From Lysobacter sp. MMG2 (lineage in GTDB: Bacteria > Pseudomonadota > Gammaproteobacteria > Xanthomonadales > Xanthomonadaceae), in contig NZ_JAERQY020000002.1 of the NCBI RefSeq assembly GCF_016735495.2, positions 372,001 through 436,000 of the forward strand: a DNA stretch of 64,000 nt, in the 5' to 3' direction. A model generated the notes under the pieces. The model saw only the letters and a list, made by a program, of their open reading frames with translations, had not been told where the DNA came from and did not search any database. Numbering within the stretch: the first letter of the stretch is position 1; every line of letters starts with the position of its first letter. This document shows, one piece after another, positions 1-9,060 of this stretch. A program made the position numbers and the translations under genes.

Positions 1-135
1 AGCCCGGCCATGCGCAAGCAAGGATGCTGCTCAGCAATGGATAAGGCCGTCACCGTGAGCAGGTGAGCCAGCTGGGCCGGGGCGCTTTTTCTTCTGGGTC
101 AGGCGTTCACGGGCATTTCCGGGAGGGTTCCAACG

Positions 136-318
136 GTGGCAACGACTCACGCCGACGCCTCCCCGCGAACCCCCTACGCATCGCCGGCCGGCAGCCGTCC
201 AGTCGACTTCCGCCGCAAGCGTGCGCGCCGCGCCGCGTTGCGGCATCTGTTCGTCTGGAGCGCCGTGGCAGCGCTGGCGCTGATCGCACAGGTCGTGGCG
301 CCAGCCGCGGCAACCTGA
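136..318 (+). CDS. Small single-span membrane protein, hypothetical
   Basis: A 60-residue reading frame starting with GTG. The start is supported by a purine-rich ribosome site (GGGAGG at 121-126) nine bases upstream. The N-terminal half is polar and basic, with an arginine-rich patch around residues 23-33. A hydrophobic stretch at about residues 40-57 could form one membrane helix, so the basic side should stay in the cytoplasm. I recognise no family. The next gene is a lipoprotein on the same strand about 110 bases downstream. Short length keeps confidence moderate. Confidence 0.45.
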   Translation: MATTHADASPRTPYASPAGSRPVDFRRKRARRAALRHLFVWSAVAALALIAQVVAPAAAT

Positions 319-425
319 CCCGCCCGCGCGGCATTTCCCTACATCCCCTAGCGGCCACCGGAGTTAGCTGCTGGGCGCACCGTGCGCCGTAGTATGCTCG
401 CCGTCCCATCAGACGGAGCGGCGGC

Positions 426-911
426 ATGAAGGCGATGCACTGGACACGTTGGACGGCCCTGGCGCTGGTCGCGCTGCTGATGGCGGGGTGTTCCAGCGGG
501 CCGGTGCGACGGGTGTCGGAGCCTTCCGCCCGCATCCAGCAACTTACCGTCCGCGCCGATGGCAGCTGGTCGGCTGAACTGCGCATCGAGAACTTCAGCA
601 GCATCCCGATGCGGTTCGAAACCGTCGACCTGGCGGTCAAGATCGCCGATGACGAAGCCGGCCGGCTGCGCGCGCAGCCCAACCTGACCATCGGCCCGGA
701 ATCGGCCGATGTCATCACCGTGACCGTCATGCCCGACGCCGCCGGCAAGCTCGCCGCCGCCGATGCGCTGGCGTCGGGTCGCAGCCTCGCCTACTCCCTC
801 AACGGCCGCATCGACGCCACGCCCGACGAGGGCAAGCTGCGCAGCTTCGACATCGACCGCAACAACAACATGCTCAGCCCCGCGCCCGGCCTGCCCGGCG
901 TGCTGCGCTGA
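426..911 (+). CDS. LEA/WHy-like lipoprotein
   Basis: Predicted outer-membrane lipoprotein of 161 residues. The signal peptide is short and hydrophobic and ends in the lipobox LMAGC with Cys22 as the lipidated residue. The mature part is about 140 residues. Its first half, around the segment ENFSSIPMRFETVDLAVKI, resembles the beta-sandwich LEA-2/WHy fold, in which a residue pair alternates polar and hydrophobic positions. That family assignment comes from pattern, not from a search. It ends about 50 bases before the acyl-CoA dehydrogenase gene on the same strand and may share its transcript. No catalytic residues are evident, so a structural or stress role is only a guess. Confidence 0.8.
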   Translation: MKAMHWTRWTALALVALLMAGCSSGPVRRVSEPSARIQQLTVRADGSWSAELRIENFSSIPMRFETVDLAVKIADDEAGRLRAQPNLTIGPESADVITVTVMPDAAGKLAAADALASGRSLAYSLNGRIDATPDEGKLRSFDIDRNNNMLSPAPGLPGVLR

Positions 912-960
912 CCCACCTCTTCATTCACGACCGCGCAACGCGCGTCTGCCCGGACTTTCC

Positions 961-2745
961 ATGAGCAGCTACAAGGCACCTCTCGACGACATCCGTTTCG
1001 CCCTCTTCGACGTCCTGGGCGCCGAAGGGCAGTTCCAGCGCCTGGGTTTCACCGATGCCACGCGCGACGTGCTCGATGCCGTGCTCGACGAGGCCGGGCG
1101 CTTCACCGAGACCGTGCTCGCGCCGCTCAATCCGGTGGGTGATCGCGAGGGCTGCACGCTCGACCAGGCGACGGGGCGCGTGACCACGCCGGCGGGTTTC
1201 AAGCAGGCCTATGCGCAGTTCGTCGAGGGTGGCTGGGCGGGGCTGACCTCGCCGGCCGAGTTCGGCGGACAGGGCTTGCCGCAGCTCGTCGGCGTGCCGC
1301 TGAAGGAAATGATCGACGCCGCGAACCTGGCGTGGGGCAACTTCCCACTGCTTTCGCACGGCGCCGTCGAAGCGCTGCTGCATCACGGCGAGGCCTGGCA
1401 GCAGGAGGTGTTCCTCAAGCCGCTCGTCGACGGCCGCTGGACCGGCACGATGTGCCTGACCGAGCCGCACTGCGGCAGCGACCTGGGCCTGCTCAAGACG
1501 CGCGCCGAGCCCAACGGCGACGGCAGCTATTCGGTCACGGGCACCAAGATCTTCATCACCGCCGGCGAGCACGACTTCACCGACAACATCGTGCACCTGG
1601 TGCTGGCGCGACTGCCCGACGCACCGGCCGGCAGCCGAGGCATCTCGCTGTTCCTGGTGCCGCGCGAACGCGTCGGCCGTGACGGCGCCACCGGCGCGCG
1701 CAACGAGGTGCGCTGCGGCAGCCTGGAACACAAGATGGGCATCCACGGCTCGGCGACCTGCGTGATGAACTTCGACGGCGCGCAGGGCTGGCTGGTGGGC
1801 GAGCCGCACAAGGGCCTGATGGCGATGTTCACCATGATGAACTCCGCGCGCCTGGGCGTCGGCCTGCAGGGACTGGGACTGTCCGAGCGTGCGTTGCAGA
1901 ATGCGCTTCGCTATTCGCGCGAGCGCCTGCAGATGCGCGCGCTGTCGGGCGCCAAGCGGCCCGACAAGCCGGCCGATCCGATCATCGTGCACCCCGACGT
2001 GCGCCGCATGCTGTTGACCTGCAAAGCGCTGATCGAAGGCGGCCGCCTGATGGGCTACGACGCGGCGCTGCAGGGCGACATTGCCGAACACGCCGCCGAC
2101 GCGGGCGAACGCAAGCAGGCTGACGCCATCGCCGGCTTCCTCACGCCGATCGTCAAGGCGTGCCTGACCGAATGGGGCGTGGAGTGCACCTATCACGCGT
2201 TGCAGTGCTTCGGCGGCCACGGCTACATCGCCGAGCACGGCATGGAACAGCTCGCGCGCGATGCCCGCATCACCACGCTTTATGAGGGCACGACCGGCAT
2301 CCAGGCCCTCGACCTGCTCGGCCGCAAGATCCTGCAGATGCAGGGCGTGGGCCTGAAGGGTTTCCTGGCGCAGGTGACGGCCTTCTGCGAAGAGCATGCG
2401 AACGATGGCGCACTGGCGGAGTTCATCGGCCCGCTGCGCGAAAAGACGGCGCAGTGGCAGCAACTCACGCAGACGGCGACGGGCCGCGCGTGCGAGAACC
2501 CGGACGAGATCGGCGCTGCGTCCTACGACTACCTGATGTATTCCGGCTACGTCGTCCTCGCCTACTGGTGGGCGCGCGCGGTGGTCGCGGCGGAAGCCTC
2601 GTCGCATCCGCAGGCGTTCAAGGCCGACAAGCGCGCGACGGCGCGCTTCTACTTCGCCCGCATCCTGCCGCGCACGCTCGCGCATGCAGCGGCCATGGAG
2701 AGTGGCGTGGCCGGTCTGCCCGAGCTTCCCATCGAAGCGGCATGA
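961..2745 (+). CDS. Acyl-CoA dehydrogenase, long (about 594 aa) form
   Basis: FAD-dependent alpha,beta-dehydrogenation of an acyl-CoA thioester, the first step of a beta-oxidation cycle. The protein has the long architecture: an extra N-terminal segment, the alpha/beta/alpha dehydrogenase core, and an extra C-terminal helical domain from about residue 470. The FAD/substrate signature TGTMCLTEPHCGSDL lies at residues 161-175, and the conserved TLYEGTTGIQ motif near residue 439 carries the glutamate region expected of the catalytic base. The ATG at 961 is chosen because the family N-terminus MSSYKAPLDDIRF starts there; the upstream open frame is unrelated in sequence and overlaps the lipoprotein gene. 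Chain-length specificity cannot be read from the sequence. Xanthomonads usually carry several paralogs. Confidence 0.93.
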   Translation: MSSYKAPLDDIRFALFDVLGAEGQFQRLGFTDATRDVLDAVLDEAGRFTETVLAPLNPVGDREGCTLDQATGRVTTPAGFKQAYAQFVEGGWAGLTSPAEFGGQGLPQLVGVPLKEMIDAANLAWGNFPLLSHGAVEALLHHGEAWQQEVFLKPLVDGRWTGTMCLTEPHCGSDLGLLKTRAEPNGDGSYSVTGTKIFITAGEHDFTDNIVHLVLARLPDAPAGSRGISLFLVPRERVGRDGATGARNEVRCGSLEHKMGIHGSATCVMNFDGAQGWLVGEPHKGLMAMFTMMNSARLGVGLQGLGLSERALQNALRYSRERLQMRALSGAKRPDKPADPIIVHPDVRRMLLTCKALIEGGRLMGYDAALQGDIAEHAADAGERKQADAIAGFLTPIVKACLTEWGVECTYHALQCFGGHGYIAEHGMEQLARDARITTLYEGTTGIQALDLLGRKILQMQGVGLKGFLAQVTAFCEEHANDGALAEFIGPLREKTAQWQQLTQTATGRACENPDEIGAASYDYLMYSGYVVLAYWWARAVVAAEASSHPQAFKADKRATARFYFARILPRTLAHAAAMESGVAGLPELPIEAA

Positions 2746-2753
2746 CCCGCACA

Positions 2754-2779
2754 GCCCGCGGATCGCATGGTCCGCGGGC
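2754..2779 (+). terminator. Stem-loop after the acyl-CoA dehydrogenase gene
   Basis: A perfect 9-bp stem (GCCCGCGGA with TCCGCGGGC) and an 8-base loop begin nine bases after the acyl-CoA dehydrogenase stop codon. No clear T-run follows, so it may end transcription weakly or protect the 3' end. Confidence 0.5.
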
Positions 2780-2785
2780 CTGAAG

Positions 2786-2814
2786 TACACAAAACGTAAA
2801 CAATGGCGTATAAG
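2786..2814 (+). promoter_or_regulatory. Sigma-70-like promoter of the HNH endonuclease gene
   Basis: TACACA (4 of 6 with the -35 consensus), a 17-base spacer, then TATAAG (5 of 6 with the -10 consensus). Transcription should start near 2821, only about five bases before the ATG at 2826, so the message would be nearly leaderless. Confidence 0.5.
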
Positions 2815-2825
2815 CTGGTGTCCCG

Positions 2826-3488
2826 ATGGAGACCGATAGAGCGAAGCTACGCCTGGTCCGAACCGGAACCGATCTGGATCCGGCCCACCCCTCCTTCGCC
2901 CCGCGCGGCGCGATCGACCGTCTCAATTCGGTTCGACTGCTATCACTGGACGCGCACGGGCGCGTACTCGACTGGATGAGCTGGCAGGACGCGACCTGCC
3001 TCTACGTGCGCGGTGCAGTCGCCTGGACACTGGGCGATCCGTGTTTGCAGGTGCACGGCGGCATCAGCCGGCACACCGGCGAGCAGAGCGTGATCGAACT
3101 GCATCCCATCGTGGCTGCGCGCAGCCATGCACGGACGCACGCGCTCGACCCCACCCCTGCCCTGACCAATGCCGCGTTGTTCGCACGCGACGGTTACCTG
3201 TGCCTGTACTGCGGCCACGACTTCAGCCGGCCGCATCTCACGCGCGACCACGTCATGCCCGTATCCAAGGGCGGTCGCGACATCTGGGAGAACGTGGTCG
3301 CGGCCTGCTTCCACTGCAACTCGCGCAAGGGCAACCGCACGCCGCAGCAGGCCGGCATGCCGCTGCTGGCCGTGCCTTACCGGCCGAGCTGGGTCGAGCA
3401 CCTGATCCTGTCCAACCGCAACATCCTCGCCGACCAGATGGCGTTCCTGCGCAGCCAGTTGCCGAAGAACGCGCGCGTGCAAGCGTGA
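2826..3488 (+). CDS. HNH endonuclease family protein
   Basis: Predicted metal-dependent nuclease of 220 residues. The C-terminal half holds a zinc-ribbon HNH module: C126-x2-C129, the core D141-H142 followed by VMPVSKGG, the asparagine in WENVVAAC, then C161-x2-C164-N. This is the McrA/IscB-like HNH_5 pattern also found in small phage-type and housekeeping HNH proteins. The N-terminal 120 residues are not recognised. No methyltransferase or phage gene is adjacent, so nothing supports a restriction or mobile-element role. Proteins of this kind are common single genes in proteobacteria with unknown function. The start lacks a good ribosome site and sits next to the promoter, which fits leaderless translation. 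Confidence 0.88.
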   Translation: METDRAKLRLVRTGTDLDPAHPSFAPRGAIDRLNSVRLLSLDAHGRVLDWMSWQDATCLYVRGAVAWTLGDPCLQVHGGISRHTGEQSVIELHPIVAARSHARTHALDPTPALTNAALFARDGYLCLYCGHDFSRPHLTRDHVMPVSKGGRDIWENVVAACFHCNSRKGNRTPQQAGMPLLAVPYRPSWVEHLILSNRNILADQMAFLRSQLPKNARVQA

Positions 3489-3650
3489 ATGCGGCAGGGA
3501 CGTGACGCGTATCGCGGTTTTGCCGAATCCCGCTTCTCGCGCGCCTACTGCCTGACCTAAAACGCTCAGATGCGACGCTCTGCGCGCGTTGACGACCGAG
3601 AGGGCGTCCGCAACACTCGCCATCCATTGCAAAAATACGACGGATTCTCG

Positions 3651-4748
3651 ATGCGCCTGACCCTCGGCCTGACCGGCATGGACCCGACGACGGAGTCCGC
3701 TCTGCAGGCGGCCTTCCAGTCCGCGAACGACCGTCTTGGCCGCGCCTGGCAGCTGGTCCCCGACGCCGATGCCGACTACGTCATCGTCGACATGGACAGC
3801 ATGTACGGCCCGATGAGCTGGCTGCGCCTGCATGCAGCGGGCAAGAACGTGGTCGCGCTGACCGCTGCGCAGCGCACGCAGGCCGATTACCGGCTGGGCC
3901 AGCCGTTCGATGCCAACAGTGTCGGCAACCTGCTGCGCGACATCGCCTCGCAAGCCGGCATCACGATCGAAGCCCCGGTGGCGGCCGAACCCAAGCCGGC
4001 GGCACCGGCGCCTGTCGCGGCTGCACCTGCACCTCCGGTGCCTGCGCCGACGCCCACACCCACACCCGCGCCCGTCCCGACGCCCGCGCCAGCACCGGTT
4101 GCAGCGCAGCAACCCGTTGCGCCGCCGGCACCGGTCGAGGCGGCCCCGGTGGCCGTCGAGCCCGCGCGTGAAGTCGCGCCGTCGATCGCCGAAGGCACCC
4201 TGCTCGACTGGATCGCCAACGATCGCCTCAAGGGCCGCGTGCGCGTGCGCGGTGCCGACGAAGGCCTGCTGCTCGATCTCGACCAGCGCGTCTATCACGG
4301 CCCTGCCGCGCTGAAGCCGTTGGCACGCCTGTTCGAAGGACGCCTGGAATCCATCGAGTTCGTACCCGTGGACGCAGCGACCTTCGCCAGCGAAAGCGCG
4401 CGACTGGGCGCGCCGATGCCGCTCTCGCGCCTGGTGTGGTTCGGCAGCCTCCTCGCCGGCAAGGGCACGCTGGCCGGCGAACACGACGCCAGCCGCCGCT
4501 ACCTGATGGTCAAGTGGCCGCAGACCGAACGCGAGTACCCCAAGCACTTCCGCATCGCCACGGTGATGATGAAGGGCCCGGCGCTGGTGTCGGAAATCGC
4601 CGAAGCCAGCGGCGTGACGCCGGCCGAAGTGGCCGATTTCATCAATGCCAACCTTGCCACCGGTTTCGCCGAACCCGAGCGCGAACCCGAGCCCGTTGAC
4701 CCGGGCAAGGCCGGAAGCGGCCTGTTCGGACGATTGCGCGGCCGCTGA
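3651..4748 (+). CDS. Receiver-like protein with Pro/Ala linker and C-terminal domain
   Basis: A 365-residue cytoplasmic protein without a signal peptide. Residues 1-105 look like a degenerate response-regulator receiver: alternating strands and helices, with DADYVIVDMDSM in the position of the usual phosphorylation-site strand. Residues about 109-178 form a low-complexity linker of proline, alanine, valine and threonine. The last 185 residues form a separate domain beginning TLLDWIANDRLKGRVRVRG, with a basic, aromatic stretch RYLMVKWPQ and a helix-rich end that may be a winged helix (GPALVSEIAEASGVTPAEV). The ATG at 3651 is preferred because the receiver-like fold begins there; upstream codons lack this pattern. 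No partner kinase is adjacent and the function is unknown. Confidence 0.8.
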   Translation: MRLTLGLTGMDPTTESALQAAFQSANDRLGRAWQLVPDADADYVIVDMDSMYGPMSWLRLHAAGKNVVALTAAQRTQADYRLGQPFDANSVGNLLRDIASQAGITIEAPVAAEPKPAAPAPVAAAPAPPVPAPTPTPTPAPVPTPAPAPVAAQQPVAPPAPVEAAPVAVEPAREVAPSIAEGTLLDWIANDRLKGRVRVRGADEGLLLDLDQRVYHGPAALKPLARLFEGRLESIEFVPVDAATFASESARLGAPMPLSRLVWFGSLLAGKGTLAGEHDASRRYLMVKWPQTEREYPKHFRIATVMMKGPALVSEIAEASGVTPAEVADFINANLATGFAEPEREPEPVDPGKAGSGLFGRLRGR

Positions 4749-4850
4749 GCCGACACAGCGGCGCTCATTGCGCCGCCATCTGAACAGGGTGTCGACGACA
4801 CGCGGGGCGCGATCCTTGCCCGCCCCCGACGACGGCGGGACAATGGCGTG

Positions 4851-6758
4851 ATGATCGACCCGCAACGTTATCCGCGCCTGTCCCGTATCCAGGTTCCCGC
4901 CGACCTGCGCCAGTTCCCCGAAGAGGAACTGTCCGCGATCGCCGAGGAGCTGCGCGCCTACCTGATCGAGCAGGTCGCCCTCGTCGGCGGCCACTTCGGC
5001 GCGGGTCTGGGCGTGATCGAACTCACCGTCGCCCTGCACTGGCTGTTCGAAACGCCGGTGGACCGCCTGGTGTGGGACGTGGGCCACCAGACCTACCCGC
5101 ACAAGATCCTCACCGGCCGTCGCGACATCATCCACACGGTCAAGCAGAAGGACGGCGTCGCGCCGTTCCCCAAGCGCGAGGAAAGCGAATACGACACCTT
5201 CGGCGTAGGCCATTCGTCCACGTCGATCTCCGCCGCGCTGGGCATGGCGATCGCGCTGCAGCAGATGGGCGACGACCGCAAGGTCGTGGCCGTGATCGGC
5301 GACGGCGCGATGACCGCCGGCATGGCGTTCGAGGCGCTGAACCACGGCGGCGGCATGGATCCCGAGCCGAACCTGCTGGTGATCCTCAACGACAACCAGA
5401 TGTCGATTTCCGAGAACGTCGGCGGCCTGACTCAGATGCTCGGGCGCCTCACCGGCAGCCGCACGCTCAACGCGATCCGCGAAGGCGGCAAGCGCCTGCT
5501 GGGCGACAAGAACAAGCCGGCGGCGAAGTTCGTCAAGCGCTGGGAAGAGCACTGGAAGGGCATGTTCGTGCCGTCCACGCTGTTCGAGGAAATGGGCTTC
5601 CATTACACCGGCCCGATCGACGGCCACGACCTGCCCGCGTTGCTGTCGGCGCTGAAGACGCTCAAGACCCTCAAGGGCCCGCAGCTGCTCCACATCATCA
5701 CCACCAAGGGCAAGGGCTACGAGCTCGCCGAGGGCGACCAGATCGGCTACCACGCCGTCGGGCCGTTCGATCCCGAGAAGGGCCTGGTGAGCAAGCCCGG
5801 CGCGAAGAAGCCCACCTACACCGACGTCTTCGGCGAGTGGCTGTGCGACATGGCGGCCGTCGAACCGAAGCTGCTGGGCATCACCCCGGCGATGCGCGAA
5901 GGCTCCGGCCTGGTGCGCTTCAGCAAGGAATACCCGCAGCGCTACTTCGACGTCGCCATCGCCGAGCAACACGCCGTGACGCTGGCGGCGGGCATGGCGT
6001 GCGAAGGCGCAAAGCCCGTCGTCGCGATCTATTCGACGTTCCTGCAGCGCGGCTACGACCAGCTCGTGCACGACGTGGCGATCCAACACCTCGACGTGCT
6101 GTTCGCCATCGACCGCGGCGGCGTGGTCGGCCCCGACGGCGCTACGCACGCGGGCAACCTCGACCTGAGCTACCTGCGCTGCGTGCCGAACATGGTCGTG
6201 ATGGCGCCGGCCGACGAGAACGAATGCCGGCAGATGCTGAGCACCGGCTACCACCATGTTGGCCCCGCCGCCGTGCGTTATCCGCGTGGCACGGGCCCGG
6301 GCGTTGCGGTGCAGTCCACGCTCGACACGTTGCCCATCGGCAAGGCCGAAGTGCGTCGCAGTGGCTCGAAGATCGCGTTGCTCGCCTTCGGCGCGGTCAC
6401 GCCGGCGGCGGAAGCCGTCGGTGCGGAGCTGGGCCTCACCGTCGTCAACATGCGTTTCGTGAAGCCGCTGGATCGCGCGCTCCTCCTCGAACTCGCGCGC
6501 AGCCATGAGGGCTTCGTCACGATCGAGGACAACGTGGTCGCCGGTGGCGCGGGATCGGGCGTGGCGGAACTGCTCGCCTCTGAAAACATCGTGCTGCCGA
6601 TCCTGCATCTGGGCCTGCCCGACGAGTTCCAGCACCACGCCAGCCGCGAGCAGCTGCTGTCCGAATCGGGGCTGGATGTGGCGGGCATTCGCGACGCGGT
6701 ACTCAAGCGCTGGCCGGATCTGGGGCGCGCGAGCATCGCGGTGAGCGCCGCGGGGTAA
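4851..6758 (+). CDS. dxs: 1-deoxy-D-xylulose-5-phosphate synthase
   Basis: Thiamine-diphosphate enzyme that condenses pyruvate with glyceraldehyde 3-phosphate, the entry step of the MEP isoprenoid pathway; DXP also feeds thiamine and pyridoxal synthesis. Length (635 residues) matches the family. Visible motifs: [13 protein letters not shown], the ThDP/Mg site starting GDGAMTAGM at residue 150, and AIAEQHAV with the catalytic Glu372. The transketolase-like pyrimidine-binding and C-terminal domains follow in order. A GTG at 4848 is an alternative start one codon earlier. The gene appears to be a single transcription unit on the + strand; the other MEP genes are not in this window. Confidence 0.98.
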   Translation: MIDPQRYPRLSRIQVPADLRQFPEEELSAIAEELRAYLIEQVALVGGHFGAGLGVIELTVALHWLFETPVDRLVWDVGHQTYPHKILTGRRDIIHTVKQKDGVAPFPKREESEYDTFGVGHSSTSISAALGMAIALQQMGDDRKVVAVIGDGAMTAGMAFEALNHGGGMDPEPNLLVILNDNQMSISENVGGLTQMLGRLTGSRTLNAIREGGKRLLGDKNKPAAKFVKRWEEHWKGMFVPSTLFEEMGFHYTGPIDGHDLPALLSALKTLKTLKGPQLLHIITTKGKGYELAEGDQIGYHAVGPFDPEKGLVSKPGAKKPTYTDVFGEWLCDMAAVEPKLLGITPAMREGSGLVRFSKEYPQRYFDVAIAEQHAVTLAAGMACEGAKPVVAIYSTFLQRGYDQLVHDVAIQHLDVLFAIDRGGVVGPDGATHAGNLDLSYLRCVPNMVVMAPADENECRQMLSTGYHHVGPAAVRYPRGTGPGVAVQSTLDTLPIGKAEVRRSGSKIALLAFGAVTPAAEAVGAELGLTVVNMRFVKPLDRALLLELARSHEGFVTIEDNVVAGGAGSGVAELLASENIVLPILHLGLPDEFQHHASREQLLSESGLDVAGIRDAVLKRWPDLGRASIAVSAAG

Positions 6759-6819
6759 GTTGTGTGCGGACGACGCGGGAGCGCCGTTACCTCGCGAAGT
6801 TCGTCAGCCCCGCCATGCT

Positions 6820-6917
6820 GTCATTCCCGCGAAGGCGGGAATCCAACTGTCCGTCGCCTCACCCTACGTCGCGCGTGACACCTCTGCGCCTTGGAACCCC
6901 GCCTTCGCGGGGATGAC
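6820..6917. repeat. Inverted REP-like repeat pair
   Basis: Two 27-base arms (6820-6846 and 6891-6917) are near-perfect inverted copies around a 44-base spacer, and each arm also folds on itself around CCCGCgaaGGCGGG. The element lies between the converging dxs and TraB-like genes. A single related arm occurs at 49577-49602. This looks like the dispersed intergenic palindromes of Xanthomonadales and could stabilise or end both messages. Confidence 0.75.
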
Positions 6918-6951
6918 GGCATATGGGCATGACGGCACGGACGTGGCGCGG

Positions 6952-8031
6952 CTACCGGCCCGCCGGTGTTCGTTCTGGCGCCTTCTCTGCCTTCACGTCT
7001 GACGCCTCTACCGGCGCCGCAGCCGACGGCTCCTCCACCGCATACCCCTTCGCCCGCAACTTCGCGACATAGCCATCGGGCTTGAGCAACTCCCGCATCG
7101 GCAACACCGCGAACGTCACCCGGTTCTTCGCCAGCGCCGCTTCCGCCACGCCGATCCAGCGCGCTGCCACCTGCCCTTCGATGTCGCTCGTGCGCTTGCG
7201 CAGCACGCCGGACTGCGCGGCCGCACGCAGGCAGGCTTCGTTCTGATCGGTGTAGGGCAGCGCCCTCAGCGCTTCCAGATCGCCCACCGCCCATGCATTG
7301 GCGCGCTCGCGCATCGTGCCCAGGTCGGACTCCAACCGCTGCAGCGTCTTGGCGAAACAGTCCAGGTCCTCCAGCTTCGAGCTGCGGAACTCGTTCAGCG
7401 CCGCCTTCGGGTCCTGGATCATCACCGTCACCATGGTTTCGGTGCGCGGCACGTCATGGCGCTTCGCCAGTTTTTTCACGACGGGCCACACCACGCCACC
7501 CTGCCGCAGACCGATGTCCTCTATCGCTTCGTTGTACAGCTCCATCGCCGCCAGGATCGGGCGATAGAACTCCACCGAACGGTCATCGCCGATGTACTTG
7601 TCCTTGAGGACGAGCCATCGCGCGTACATTTCCGGCGGCACCACCTGCTGTAAGGTCTGCCCATCGGGATTCTTGCGCGCACCGAACGCCTTCGGCGCCA
7701 GCGCCAACTTGCCGAAGAACCCGAGGTCCGCATCAATACGCACGCCCGGGCCTTCGATCACCTCCTGCGACTGCGCGATCACCTTCTCGACATCGCGCGA
7801 TTCCCATTCCATGCGACGTGGCAACGGCGAAACCGTGCCGAGGATCCATAGCGTGTTCTCGCCGCGTCGCACCTTCCACAGACCCGGCCCGGGCTGGATG
7901 CCGCTGACCACGAGCGGCGCGAGATCCCGTATCGGCGGTTCGGCTGGAAATGCCGGCGCGCCTTGCGCAGCGGTCGTTCCGGCGAAGGTAATGAACATTC
8001 CCGACAGCAGCATCGCGACCCGGTGACGCAT
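6952..8031 (-). CDS. TraB/GumN-type protein, catalytic motif degenerate
   Basis: Secreted protein of 359 residues with a signal peptide (cleavage probably after about residue 22). It follows the TraB/GumN (PF01963, Tiki-like) layout: the early beta-strand LWILGTVSPLP, a helical middle, and a final strand-loop with LKPDGYVAKLRAKGY. Active members carry GTxH in the first motif and a histidine in the last; here they read GTVS (Ser68) and AVLPMREL, so both histidines are absent. The protein is therefore probably a non-enzymatic relative, or uses other residues. The ATG at 8031 is chosen because the signal peptide starts there with GGAG seven bases upstream; 45 earlier in-frame bases add no signal. 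Confidence 0.8.
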   Translation of the reverse strand: MRHRVAMLLSGMFITFAGTTAAQGAPAFPAEPPIRDLAPLVVSGIQPGPGLWKVRRGENTLWILGTVSPLPRRMEWESRDVEKVIAQSQEVIEGPGVRIDADLGFFGKLALAPKAFGARKNPDGQTLQQVVPPEMYARWLVLKDKYIGDDRSVEFYRPILAAMELYNEAIEDIGLRQGGVVWPVVKKLAKRHDVPRTETMVTVMIQDPKAALNEFRSSKLEDLDCFAKTLQRLESDLGTMRERANAWAVGDLEALRALPYTDQNEACLRAAAQSGVLRKRTSDIEGQVAARWIGVAEAALAKNRVTFAVLPMRELLKPDGYVAKLRAKGYAVEEPSAAAPVEASDVKAEKAPERTPAGR

Positions 8032-8115
8032 CTGCACTCCCTGTAGAAACATGGCGCGACGCATGCCGCGTCGCACGGGATGAATAGGACCGCGTCGCGC
8101 GGCGCTCGTTCCCGT

Positions 8116-8589
8116 TCAGTCCAGGCCCCGCGCGCCGGCACGTCGCAACGCAGCTTCGACATTGCCGCCCGGCTCAAGCAATGCGAACCCGTCCCACACG
8201 AACCCCGGCGCCACGGTGCACGCAACCAACGTGTACGCGGACAACGGACGCGCGGATTGCCAGCGCCCCGCCCGCACCACATGCATCGCCGGCCCACCGC
8301 GCGCCGCGCTGTCCAGGCGCATCGTATCGAGTCGACCGCTTTCCACGTCGAACTCCTGCAGTTCCAGGGCACCGCCGTCCTGCCAGTGCCAGGTCTCGTC
8401 GGCATCGACACGGTGCCAGCGACTGACCTCGCCTTGCGACAGCAGGAACTGGATCGCGGTGAGCGCGGGGCGGCGGTGACCCGCGTGCTCCACCGTCACG
8501 GCCGATTCGTAGACACGCCGGTAGTGGCCGCCTTCGGGGTGCGGCGCCAGGTGCAGTTGCGCGATGAGACGGTCGGCGGTCGGATCCAT
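8116..8589 (-). CDS. Cupin_5 (DUF985) family protein
   Basis: A 157-residue single-domain cupin. It begins ADRLIAQLHLAPHPEGGHYR, the usual opening of the DUF985 family, then SRWHRVDADETWHWQDGGAL, in which the histidines and glutamate form the cupin metal-site pattern, and ends with the conserved tail VAPGFVWDGFALLEPG. Cupins of this group are thought to bind a small sugar-like or amino-acid ligand; none can be inferred here. The internal ATG at 8589 is preferred over an upstream frame because the domain begins within three residues of it. It follows the TraB-like gene on the same strand at a distance of 85 bases but reads first, so the two could be co-transcribed. Confidence 0.88.
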   Translation of the reverse strand: MDPTADRLIAQLHLAPHPEGGHYRRVYESAVTVEHAGHRRPALTAIQFLLSQGEVSRWHRVDADETWHWQDGGALELQEFDVESGRLDTMRLDSAARGGPAMHVVRAGRWQSARPLSAYTLVACTVAPGFVWDGFALLEPGGNVEAALRRAGARGLD

Positions 8590-8769
8590 CGGCGGATCGT
8601 AACGCCGTGCGCGGGGAGGTTCATGCGATGCACGAATCTGCGGTATCGCCGGATCGTTCAGCCTCACCCGCGACGCGCCACCCTGTCTGAGCTCCAGACG
8701 CGCCGGCCGCATCCATTTGGGTGACTTCACCGGTTCCTAACCCCACTTGCCACAGATTCCGCAGCTCAT

Positions 8770-8973
8770 GTGCATGAGGGGTGGAAGATGGAGAAGTCGG
8801 CCGAACGAAACGTGCTGATCCAGGACCATGTCACCGTTGGCTTCGATGTCGTCAACCGCGACGGCATCCTGAATGGCTACGCCTGCAGTGCACCCTTTGT
8901 GATTGGATCGATGGCCGGCGAACCAACTCGGGAAAGCGTCGTCGCCGCGAGAGAGGCGCCGGTGATTTCCTGA
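8770..8973 (+). CDS. Possible small protein, hypothetical
   Basis: A 67-codon frame (or 61 codons from the ATG at 8788, MEKSAERNVLIQ) in the 470-base space between the divergent cupin and DUF1801 genes. Third codon positions are fairly GC-rich, as in real genes here, but no domain, signal peptide or strong ribosome site is visible. It may be a chance frame. Apart from it I see nothing in 8590-9060. Confidence 0.3.
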   Translation: MHEGWKMEKSAERNVLIQDHVTVGFDVVNRDGILNGYACSAPFVIGSMAGEPTRESVVAAREAPVIS

Positions 8974-9060
8974 GCGGTGCTATCCTCGCCCGCGCACCGC
9001 CCCAAGGACCAGGATGGCGCGCCGGCATGATGCCGCCCGCGCTCGAGAGGACGAGCCCGC

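Noticed and set aside
925-2790. Minus-strand open frame opposite the acyl-CoA dehydrogenase
   Set aside because: The dehydrogenase motifs are on the plus strand and the antisense product has no recognisable features.
2826-3488. Restriction or homing role for the HNH protein
   Set aside because: No methyltransferase, intron or phage gene is adjacent; HNH proteins of this type are often single housekeeping genes.
3589-3617. Promoter of the receiver-like gene (TTGACG with AACACT)
   Set aside because: The -10 matches only half the consensus; too weak to list.
2943-6638. Minus-strand open frame of over 1200 codons opposite the HNH, receiver-like and dxs genes
   Set aside because: Opposes three genes with clear families; its composition (His, Arg, Ala-rich) is that of antisense GC-rich DNA.
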